Shown here: in pieces, positions 1 through 6,152 of the stretch
How positions within the stretch are numbered: the first letter of the stretch is position 1
Layout of the letters: every line of letters begins with the position of its first letter
Source: Desulfovibrio aminophilus DSM 12254
GTDB taxonomy: Bacteria > Desulfobacterota > Desulfovibrionia > Desulfovibrionales > Desulfovibrionaceae
DNA length: 33,753 nucleotides
Reading direction: 5' to 3'
NCBI RefSeq assembly: GCF_000422565.1
Contig: NZ_KE383876.1
Span: forward strand, 1-33,753
Notes under the pieces: generated by a model
Seen by the model: only the letters and a program-made list of their open reading frames with translations
Databases searched by the model: none
Told to the model about the DNA's origin: nothing
Translations under genes and position numbers: made by a program

Positions 1-98
1 TGGTCCACCAGGCTGTTGAGCGCGTCCGGACGAAGGAACACGCCGCCCAGCACGGCCTGCTCGGCCTCCAGGGCCTGGGGGGTGAGGCGCGCGGTCAT
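1..98 (-). CDS. dnaB: Replicative DNA helicase DnaB, N-terminal fragment (runs off window)
   Basis: The minus strand from the ATG at 96-98 reads MTARLTPQALEAEQAVLGG followed by VFLRPDALNSLVD. This is the classic start of DnaB-type hexameric helicases (PQ-LEAEQ-VLGG), the N-terminal domain that mediates hexamer packing and primase or loader contact. Only 32 codons are visible, so the RecA-like motor domain cannot be checked. A GGAG sits upstream and the start overlaps the stop of the preceding zinc-protein gene as ATGA, so it is translated as part of a phage early operon. A phage-encoded copy is more likely than the host gene because the upstream neighbours are phage accessory genes. Confidence 0.8.
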   Translation of the reverse strand, partial: MTARLTPQALEAEQAVLGGVFLRPDALNSLVD

Positions 99-445
99 AC
101 AGCACTCCCATGATCCCAGGCAGCCCACGCGGACTCCCTAGAGGAGTAGGCTCCTGCACTCGCCCCGCACCCCCCACACGCCACCCAATACATGACAGGG
201 CGGCCAAATTGCGTGGACTCCAGACAGCCGCATCCACCACAAAAAGGACACATCCGATGCTCTCCCCCCAGCACGGCCTGCGCGGCGCGGCGGCGCTCAT
301 CCTCCATACGCTCAGACTCCCATGCCTCCTCCCACAGTCTGCGGCTGACAGGGCTCCGCATCGGATTGGCCTCCAGAGGGATGCCGGAGAGATACGCCCG
401 GCGGCCCTTAGCCCTGGCGTTGGCCCAGGTGGCGCGTTCGCTCAT
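95..445 (-). CDS. RMF-like/Lar-like zinc-ribbon phage protein
   Basis: 116 residues from the ATG at 443-445, chosen because GGAGG precedes it and because it overlaps the upstream ASCH stop as ATGA; the frame stays open further upstream without support. The N-terminal half (GRRAYLSGIPLEANPM, then R-LW-EAW) resembles ribosome modulation factor/CrpP-type small proteins: a basic A--G----G----NP motif followed by an R--W--W helix. The C-terminal half has CPFCGG, then VACGGCGA and AW-AWD, the zinc-ribbon pattern of Lar-type restriction-alleviation proteins. The two halves look like a fusion of two common small phage families. It probably modulates host restriction or translation early in infection; that is inference from family resemblance. 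It sits between ASCH and dnaB. Confidence 0.65.
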   Translation of the reverse strand: MSERATWANARAKGRRAYLSGIPLEANPMRSPVSRRLWEEAWESERMEDERRRAAQAVLGGEHRMCPFCGGCGCLESTQFGRPVMYWVACGGCGASAGAYSSRESAWAAWDHGSAV

Positions 446-918
446 GCGGCCTCCTGGAGTGGATAGGGATAATCCACCTGAAAGAACCCCAATCGACCAG
501 GGCAGGGCCAGAATCGCAACGGCAGTGCATTGCTCACCTTCCACCACCACTTCCCCGGCTCACACCACGGGGAAATTCTCACGTCAGGGTCTGTTGCCCT
601 CATGAAGAATGAAATGGTGGCCACGCCCACGATGCCGCCCAGGTCCAGGGCCTGGGACATGGGGTTGAGGGTGTGCCAGGGCAGCAGCTGGCCCGTGGTC
701 CGGTTGTAGGCGAGCTGGGCGGCCTGCCAGACGGGCATGGACGAGCCTCGCCGCGAATAGTCCGGCTCCCAGGGGCACGGCTGCTTGCTGGCATGGAGCA
801 ACACCTGGTGGCCGATGTGCTTGTTCGGACAGCACCAGGAGCGGTTTTCGATGTCCTTGAGTCCTAGGGCGATCAGCGCGGCCCACGGCTGGCGGATGGA
901 GAGGGCGGGGAGGATCAT
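442..918 (-). CDS. ASCH-domain protein
   Basis: 158 residues from the ATG at 916-918, which overlaps the stop of the upstream chimeric gene as ATGA and is preceded by GGAGG. The start LPALSIRQPWAALIALGLK followed by DIENRSW is the signature of ASCH domains, a PUA-like beta-barrel family thought to bind RNA or modified nucleotides. Later blocks (GHQVLLHASKQ, GGIVGVATI, PGKWWWKV, PCPGRLGFF) fit the complete fold, so the domain looks intact. ASCH genes are frequent phage early genes, often beside methyltransferases, as here. The exact substrate is unknown. A second, longer ASCH protein of different sequence occurs at 20345. Confidence 0.8.
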   Translation of the reverse strand: MILPALSIRQPWAALIALGLKDIENRSWCCPNKHIGHQVLLHASKQPCPWEPDYSRRGSSMPVWQAAQLAYNRTTGQLLPWHTLNPMSQALDLGGIVGVATISFFMRATDPDVRISPWCEPGKWWWKVSNALPLRFWPCPGRLGFFQVDYPYPLQEAA

Positions 919-1358
919 GCGGCCTCCTGCTGGGCGGCCAGGATGGCGCGCCCGATGATTTCCACGATGCCCGGGATCACGGTGTTTCCATAGGCTTTCG
1001 CCTGGCCCACCCGGTCGGGAACCCCATGAGCCAGCAAAGGAACTCCGGGTGCAACGGCCCGGACCCGGCCGTCCCGGCACAGGACCCATTCCGCCCCGGC
1101 CCAAGGTGAGCCACCTCGTTGACCAGCTGCTGGCCACGCGCCTTGCCCGCATTCCTCCGGGCCTGGCTCTCCGGGCTGTTGGGAAACCGGAAGTCCCGCG
1201 GCGTCCACGATGACCCCGGTGTGGGACCAGCGGGCCCAGGTCCGGCCGCCGGAGAGCACGGTCTGGAACCACTGGATCAGGTTGTCGAACCAGCCGCCCC
1301 CGTCCACCACGAAGATGTCCCCGGGCTTGAGCCAAAGCCGGTTGGACAGCCTGGCCAC
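915..1358 (-). pseudogene. Chimeric ORF: YiiX-like hydrolase N-terminus joined to C5-methyltransferase C-terminus
   Basis: A 147-codon frame starting at a GTG at 1356-1358. The first ~55 residues (LKPGDIFVVDGGGWFDN, then WARWSHTGVIVDAAG) match YiiX/NlpC-like permuted papain hydrolases that close many contractile-tail gene clusters. The last ~55 (LLAHGVPDRVGQAKAYGN, then TVIPGIVEIIGRAIL) are the carboxy end of a DNA cytosine-5 methyltransferase, including its YGN-V-P motif. The ~35 residues between match neither, and another frame of this stretch looks more methyltransferase-like. The breakpoint lies near 1190-1215. The hydrolase lacks most of its fold and the methyltransferase lacks its catalytic domain, so neither activity is expected. 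It is still translationally coupled to the ASCH gene by ATGA. Confidence 0.75.
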
Positions 1359-1361
1359 CGC

Positions 1362-1748
1362 CTACGCCCCCAGCCCGGCCAGCTCGGCGCGCAGGTCCAG
1401 GGCCTGGGCCTCCAGGTCGGCCAGCCGGTCCACGTCGTCCTGGTCCGGGGTCTGCCCGGCGGTCTGGGCGGCCAGGATCGCGCGCAGCGGCCTGGCGCTG
1501 GCCGCATCGATGGCGGTCAGCTCGGAGCGGATCGCGGCAGCGCGGATCACGGCCAGCTCTTCAGCGGTGGGCGCGGGCGGGTCCACGGCCACGGGGCGGC
1601 CACTGGCGTCGGGCACGATCACCTTGCCCAGGCCCTGGGCCTCCAGAAGCGCGGCGTATTCGGTGTCCGTGATTTCTACGGCGTCTGTGGGCATGGAGTC
1701 GTGTATCCTCGGATCATAGAATCCATGCGCGCTCGGGGAGTAGTACAT
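1362..1748 (-). CDS. Tail fibre assembly-like protein (Mu-like module)
   Basis: 128 residues. The N-terminal part (YYSPSAHGFYDPRIH, then MPTDAVEITDTEYAALLEAQ) is typical of Tfa-family chaperones encoded directly after tail fibres. The rest is a helical region rich in Ala, Leu and Asp (AQTAGQTPDQDDVDRLADLEAQ). It follows the tail fibre gene by a 15-base gap in the same direction, the expected place for a fibre chaperone, and AGGAGG precedes its start. It differs from the DUF4376-type accessory protein at 11070 of the siphophage tail, so the window has two unrelated fibre/chaperone pairs. Confidence 0.75.
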   Translation of the reverse strand: MYYSPSAHGFYDPRIHDSMPTDAVEITDTEYAALLEAQGLGKVIVPDASGRPVAVDPPAPTAEELAVIRAAAIRSELTAIDAASARPLRAILAAQTAGQTPDQDDVDRLADLEAQALDLRAELAGLGA

Positions 1749-1763
1749 ATATCCTCCTGGGGC

Positions 1764-2717
1764 TTAAAAGCCGATGGCGATGTAGCAAATGTTGCGGATA
1801 TTTGGGCCGTTGTGCCGCAACCGGATTTGAGACAGGCTGGGCCTGCCGATATCAGCTCCGGCGTAAGAGCCAAAGCCGCCGGCAGGCCATCCCTGCGTGG
1901 CGGTGGCCACGGAGAACTGAGTGGGGAACGCGACAGGCAGGGTAAACGGCTGCTCCTCGCCCGCCTCCACCGCCACATTGCCCCACTGGATGATGAGGCC
2001 GCTGGGTAGCCGCTGATAGCCGCTACCGCCGAGACTGTACCTCATCGGGCCGGTCGGCATCTGCAGAAGTGCGGAGCCGCCGCTGTAATACCAAGTAGAG
2101 CCGCCGCCAGCGCCGACGATGGACAGCGTTTCGCCGGGGCAGAGGGTAATTTGCGTGACCCCTCCGGCGGCTGAAGGCCAGGCAAACTTGTCTGTGCCGG
2201 AGCAGGCGATGATTACGTTTTTTTGGGAATCGTTGTAAAAATGGTATCCACCTCCGATTCTGATGGTGGCGATTTGCGGTAGGGTCATCGTGATGACCTC
2301 GGTCCCACCGACGACAACGAGCTTCCCGAGGTCCGCGACGGTCAGCACTTGCGACGTGGTGTAGCCGATGAGGCCTCTCAAATTGCCCAACGCCATCTGC
2401 ACGAAGGCCGTGGTGGACACACTCGTGTCGTTGTCGAACTGGGGCGGCGTCGGCGCGGTGGGATTGCCGCTGAACACGGGGCTGGCCAGCGGGGCCTTGA
2501 GCGCCAGGGAGCCGAGCAGACTGGTGATGATGGAGCCCAACTGGCCGTCATTGGTCGGCGAGAGCGAGAGTCCGCCCGCGAGGACGGCCTTAACCAGTTC
2601 CTCCTGGACGACGTTCAGCCAGGCGGCCGTCACCACGGTCGCGGGCACGGCGGCGGCCGGGCTGCCCTCGGTGAACTTCTTGTCGGCCGTGGCCGTGGAA
2701 TGGTCGATCCGGTTCAT
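1764..2717 (-). CDS. Phage tail fibre protein with gp53-like C-terminal domain
   Basis: 317 residues beginning MNRIDHSTATADKKFTEGSP, the usual start of tail fibres that attach to Mu/P2-like baseplates. A virion-binding region with APLASPVFSGNPTAPTPP follows (a common fibre repeat), then a middle knob and a C-terminal domain with GYQRLPSGLIIQWGN, then TLPVAFPTQFS and CYIAIGF at the end. That C-terminal pattern is the receptor-binding fold found at the tip of many fibres. The gene starts right after the gp48-like stop. Base composition falls in the C-terminal half compared with the baseplate genes, a usual sign of exchange of fibre tips between phages. Confidence 0.85.
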   Translation of the reverse strand: MNRIDHSTATADKKFTEGSPAAAVPATVVTAAWLNVVQEELVKAVLAGGLSLSPTNDGQLGSIITSLLGSLALKAPLASPVFSGNPTAPTPPQFDNDTSVSTTAFVQMALGNLRGLIGYTTSQVLTVADLGKLVVVGGTEVITMTLPQIATIRIGGGYHFYNDSQKNVIIACSGTDKFAWPSAAGGVTQITLCPGETLSIVGAGGGSTWYYSGGSALLQMPTGPMRYSLGGSGYQRLPSGLIIQWGNVAVEAGEEQPFTLPVAFPTQFSVATATQGWPAGGFGSYAGADIGRPSLSQIRLRHNGPNIRNICYIAIGF

Positions 2718-3323
2718 TTATTCCTCCTTTGGTCCGTAGGCGAAGAGCACGATGAGATGGGCCTGGGCGCGGCGGCGCAGTTCGCATTCGAGCAACGCGT
2801 CGCCCCATTCGGCCAGGGGCTCGGCGGCGCAGGAGCCTCCGGCGGTGAACGGGCGGATGGTGACGACGTCGGCCGTGCGCAGCAGGAAGGCGTGGGCCCA
2901 GTCCCCGTTAGACAGGGGGTCGCCCGCCCGGGATAGCCCGGCGCGGAACGGCCGGAACTCCTCCACCCTGGCCCCGACGTAGCCCAGGGCCTCGGCCAGG
3001 GCCTCATGATCCGCCGGACGCTGGCCGTAGCGGGCCGTCAGGTGGGTGTGAACGGCCCGCCGCCGGGCCGCGAGCGTGGTCGGGGCGGCGGCCACGCAGG
3101 GACCAGGCAGGCCGCATATCCGCTCCCAATCCGGAAGCAGCTCCGTGGCCGTGCGCGGGTCCGCCTCGGTCCACAGGTCGGCGGCCCGGGCGTCCACGCG
3201 GGCCAGCTCCTCGGCCTCGGCCGCGAGGAGCGCGCCCCAGACCGTGCCGGGGTCCCGCGGCAGGGCCGCGCCGGGCGGCTGCAGGGCCATGAGCAAGTCC
3301 AGATACCTTTCAGCGTCGAGCAT
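2718..3323 (-). CDS. Mu gp48-like baseplate/tail-end protein (DUF2313)
   Basis: 201 residues beginning MLDAERYLDLLMALQPPGAA. The block LLPDWERICGLPGPC, the RR--V--HL----GQ region and the downstream LLRTADVVTIRPFTAGGSC with LECELRRRAQAHL are characteristic of the DUF2313 family (Mu gp48/YmfQ), which links the baseplate wedge to tail fibres in contractile tails. The start overlaps the baseplate J stop by one base. It lies in the canonical gp46-gp47-gp48-fibre order. Length is normal and no internal defect is visible. Confidence 0.88.
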   Translation of the reverse strand: MLDAERYLDLLMALQPPGAALPRDPGTVWGALLAAEAEELARVDARAADLWTEADPRTATELLPDWERICGLPGPCVAAAPTTLAARRRAVHTHLTARYGQRPADHEALAEALGYVGARVEEFRPFRAGLSRAGDPLSNGDWAHAFLLRTADVVTIRPFTAGGSCAAEPLAEWGDALLECELRRRAQAHLIVLFAYGPKEE

Positions 3324-4378
3324 CAGGCCCCCCAGTCGATTGTCCCGAGCACGGCCAGTTCACCGGGCCCGCAGGCGAAGTCGGCGGCGGGCGACAGCAG
3401 GACGTGGTCCGCCTCGCCCACGGAGATGCTGACGGCCTCGGTGAGGTGCGAGCGCAGGATCGCGTCGCCGGGCACCGCCTCGCGGAAGAGCAGGTCGGCC
3501 AACTCGGCCAGGACCGCCGCGCGCACGGAGGCCGTGTCCGGGGTCAGGCGGATGCTCGGGTTGATGGGCTTGGCCAGGGGCGCGACCACGAAGACGTCCG
3601 CCTGGGTGGGGCGCTGCGCGTCGATGTGCGCCTGGACGGCGGCCACGTCCCCGGCCAGGGGAATGCCGTCGGGGTAGGCGCCGTCCATGAGGACGCGCAC
3701 CGTGACCGTGCCCGGGCCCAGCTCCTTGCCCTTCGCCCAGGCCCTGGTCACGCCGGGCACCTCCAGGGCCCACGCCTCGTAGTCCGCGTCGGTCCCGGCC
3801 TGGGGCAGGTGCTGGATGCGGGTCATGAGCCTGGCGCACAGGGGCTCGTCGGCCTCTTCGTCGGCCCCGCCGGTGAGCCCGCCCGTGGCCGCGCCCCGGG
3901 ACTGCACGCCGGACAGGGGCGAAACCAGGGACAGCAGGACGCCCGGGTCGGCGTTGCCGCCAGCGCCGGTCAGGCGCGCGGCCACGGGGACCAGGGCCGC
4001 GCCGTCGCCCACGATGGCCTCGGCCGTGGAGAGGTACTCCACGCCGTCGGCGCGTTGGAAGACGGTTCCGGCTGGGATCGCGGACCCGTTGGAGCCCTCC
4101 AGGCGGAGCACGCCGGAGGCCGCCTGCGCGGGCTTGCGGCGCACGGACCATATCCCGGCCCAGCGCTCCATGAATTCAGCCTCGGCCGTGTCCGGGAAGA
4201 GCTGGCGGCTCAGCCAGTCAAGGTAGCCGTACAGGCCATGCACGGCCCCGGCGCGCACGGTCGAGAGCACGCCCACCAGGGAACGCCGCAGGGCCGGGTC
4301 GGTGTCGGCCAGGCGCGCGGCAGTGTCCGCGCGGTCGCGTTCGATGAGTTCGGGCAGGGTCGGGCGCTTGAAGCTCAC
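3323..4378 (-). CDS. Baseplate assembly protein J-like (Mu gp47)
   Basis: 351 residues from a GTG at 4376-4378 that overlaps the gp46 stop as GTGA. Features are SFKRPTLPELIERDRADT at the start, FMERWAGIWSVRRKPAQAA, GTVFQRADGVEYLSTA, GGLTGGADEEADEPLCARL (the conserved G--GG-D-E-DE---R segment), PGVTRAWAKGKELGPGTVTV and IPAGTVF-type strands. This is the baseplate J/gp47 family, the wedge protein that forms the iris of contractile baseplates and responds to receptor binding. Length and motifs look complete. Neighbours on both sides are its normal partners gp46 and gp48. Confidence 0.92.
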   Translation of the reverse strand: MSFKRPTLPELIERDRADTAARLADTDPALRRSLVGVLSTVRAGAVHGLYGYLDWLSRQLFPDTAEAEFMERWAGIWSVRRKPAQAASGVLRLEGSNGSAIPAGTVFQRADGVEYLSTAEAIVGDGAALVPVAARLTGAGGNADPGVLLSLVSPLSGVQSRGAATGGLTGGADEEADEPLCARLMTRIQHLPQAGTDADYEAWALEVPGVTRAWAKGKELGPGTVTVRVLMDGAYPDGIPLAGDVAAVQAHIDAQRPTQADVFVVAPLAKPINPSIRLTPDTASVRAAVLAELADLLFREAVPGDAILRSHLTEAVSISVGEADHVLLSPAADFACGPGELAVLGTIDWGA

Positions 4379-4815
4379 AGGTTCCTCCAGATGCTGTCGA
4401 AACGGTAGCGCAGGCGCGAGCCGTCGGGCTTGCGGATCTCCACCAGCAGGCCGAGCATGCCGGGCCGGGTCCATTCGGCGCTCACGGCCACGGATTGAGC
4501 CACGCCGTCCTCCACGAGCCAGGCCAGGGCCTCGGCGGCATATTCCCGGGCCCGCTCGCGGACCTCGGGGAGCTGCTTCTCGCGGTCCAGGAGCCAGAGC
4601 CGGGAACCGACGCGGTCACCGGCGAGCCCGTAGGCGTCCGCCCACCAGCCCCGGCGATCGTCGGAGCCGTCGGGCAGCCGGTCGTCGGCCTCGGCCTCGC
4701 GGTCCAGGAACAGGGACAGGAGCACGGCGGTTTCCAGGCCCATGTCGCGGGCCAGGTCGCCGCCGGACACGGTCAGGTCGCCGGAGAGGTCCAGGAAGGC
4801 CAGCGCGGCGTCCAT
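4375..4815 (-). CDS. Mu gp46-like baseplate protein (GP46 family)
   Basis: 146 residues from the ATG at 4813-4815, preceded by GGAGGTGCCCTG; longer versions of the frame would run into the unrelated plus-strand L gene. The RRGWWADAYG segment with GSRLWLLDREKQLPEV is the hallmark of the GP46/W-like family, a small lysozyme-free baseplate wedge component of Mu-type tails. The start overlaps TGATG with a preceding stop codon that probably belonged to gp45 (see 4815-4860). This is the first intact gene of the Mu-like module, immediately beside the breakpoint with the lambda-like tail. Confidence 0.9.
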   Translation of the reverse strand: MDAALAFLDLSGDLTVSGGDLARDMGLETAVLLSLFLDREAEADDRLPDGSDDRRGWWADAYGLAGDRVGSRLWLLDREKQLPEVRERAREYAAEALAWLVEDGVAQSVAVSAEWTRPGMLGLLVEIRKPDGSRLRYRFDSIWRNL

Positions 4816-4860
4816 CAGGGCACCTCCGGAGGCGTGATCCCGTGCTCGGTGGAGGTCAGG
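4815..4860 (-). pseudogene. C-terminal stub of gp45-like baseplate spike gene
   Basis: On the minus strand the frame immediately upstream of gp46 ends LTSTEHGITPPEVP-stop. Its TGA (4815-4817) overlaps the gp46 ATG as TGATG, the translational coupling expected of the gp45 spike/assembly V gene that always precedes gp46 in Mu-like phages. Only about 14 codons look native. Upstream of them the DNA codes for gpL on the other strand. The assignment rests on position and overlap rather than on a recognisable domain. Confidence 0.4.
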
Positions 4861-5433
4861 GGCGCGGCCCCGGTGGACTTCAAGGGCGACGGCTGGTCCG
4901 TCTCGTCCGAGGGCGCGCTGCCCCGGCCAACCGTGAGCGTGGACAACACGCGGATGGTCCTGCTGGACATGGTCTTGAGCTGCAACGACCTGCGCGGGGC
5001 CAAGGTCACGCGCTGGAAGATCCTGTCCAAGTGGCTGGACGACGGCGCCGAGCCGGACCCGGAGGCCTGGCTGAACAAGGACGTCTTCTACGTGGACCAG
5101 AAGACGAGCCACGACAAGCGCGTCATGGAGTTCGAGCTGCGCTCGCCCCTGGACCTGGCCGAACGGCAGCTCCCGGCCCGGCAGATCCTGCGCGACTGGT
5201 GCCCCCGCCGCTACCGGTACTGGAACGCGGCCTCGGGCGCGTTCGTCTACGCCCACGCGGACGTGGCCTGTCCCTATTCCGGCTCGGCCTGCTGGGACGC
5301 CGACGGCCACCCGGCGTCCCCGGCGGACGACGTCTGCGCCAAGACCCGTGCGGCATGCCTGCTGCGCTTCGGCCGTTCCGCAACCCTGCCGACCTGGGCC
5401 TTCTACGGCGTGGCCGCGAACAGGAGTTCCTGA
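4834..5433 (+). pseudogene. Minor tail protein L (lambda-like), N-terminally truncated
   Basis: Similarity to lambda-family gpL begins at about 4865 (PVDFKGDGWSVSSEGALPRP, then TVSVDN) and runs intact to the stop at 5431-5433, ending FGRSATLPTWAFYGVAANRSS. The cysteines that ligate the gpL iron-sulfur cluster are visible (DWCPRRYRYW, VACPYSGSACW, DVCAKTRAACLLRFG). Family members normally start about 45-60 residues earlier with an oxidised strand region leading to PIEAEGF; that part is missing. The only in-frame start is a GTG at 4834 just one base after GGAGG, and its first ten codons are gp46-side DNA read backwards. gpL closes the tail tube against the tip, so loss of its N-terminus probably breaks tail-tip assembly. 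Confidence 0.8.
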
Positions 5434-6152
5434 TGTTCGATCCCGACGTGATCCGCGCGATCCGGGCCCACGCCGAGGCCGAGTTCCCGAGGGAGTCCTG
5501 CGGGCTCGTGGTCGGCGGGGCCTATCTGCCCATGGACAACCTGGCCCAGGATCCTGAGTCGGAATTCGCCATGCCCCCGGAGGCCCTGCTCCGGCCGGGA
5601 ATCCAGGCCGTGGTCCACTCCCACCCGGCCGGTCCGGACTGCCCCAGCGAGGCGGACATGGCCCAGCAGATCGCGTCCGGCCTGCCCTGGGGCATCGTGA
5701 CCGTGTGCCCGGACGGCGAGGCCGAGGGCCCGGCCGCCCGGGAGCCGTTCTTCTGGGGCGACGGGGTTCCGCGCCCGCCGCTCAAGGGCCGGGAGTTCCG
5801 CCACGGCGTGACCGACTGCTACGCCCTGTGCCGGGACTGGCACTTCCAGGAGACCGGCGAGCTGCTGCCGGACTTCCCCCGTCCGGACGAATGGTGGGCC
5901 CACGGCGGCAACCTCCTGCTGGAGCGCTTCCGCGAGGCCGGATTCGAGACCGTGCCCCTGTCCGAGGCCCGGCGCGGCGACGGCCTGCTCTTCTCCATCC
6001 GCCTGGGCCGCCGGGACGACGTGGTGAACCACTGCGCGGTCCTTCTGGACCACGGCATGATCCTCCACCATCTGGCCGGGCGGCTGTCCAGGCAGGAACA
6101 TCTGGGCGGCTGGCGGCGGTTCCTGCGCCTGGCCATCCGGAGGCGTCCGTGA
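5433..6152 (+). CDS. Tail tip assembly peptidase, JAMM + NlpC/P60 (lambda gpK-like)
   Basis: 239 residues from an ATG overlapping the gpL stop as TGATG, with AGGAG upstream. The N-terminal Mov34/JAMM domain (1-110) carries E21, the H62-S-H64-P motif and S72/D75 zinc-site residues (VHSHPAGPDCPSEADM). The C-terminal NlpC/P60 domain has GVTDCYALCRDW with catalytic Cys129 and NHCAVLLD with His200. Lambda-type gpK is this two-domain protein, needed for tail-tip maturation with possible peptidoglycan cleavage. All catalytic residues are present, so the gene looks functional although its upstream partner L is cut. Confidence 0.92.
   Translation: MFDPDVIRAIRAHAEAEFPRESCGLVVGGAYLPMDNLAQDPESEFAMPPEALLRPGIQAVVHSHPAGPDCPSEADMAQQIASGLPWGIVTVCPDGEAEGPAAREPFFWGDGVPRPPLKGREFRHGVTDCYALCRDWHFQETGELLPDFPRPDEWWAHGGNLLLERFREAGFETVPLSEARRGDGLLFSIRLGRRDDVVNHCAVLLDHGMILHHLAGRLSRQEHLGGWRRFLRLAIRRRP

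Noticed and set aside
1190-4875. Shared CCCCGGTG near 1214 and near 4868 as a recombination site for the inserted tail fragment
   Set aside because: Eight bases in GC-rich DNA are expected by chance and the two copies are not placed exactly at both breakpoints.
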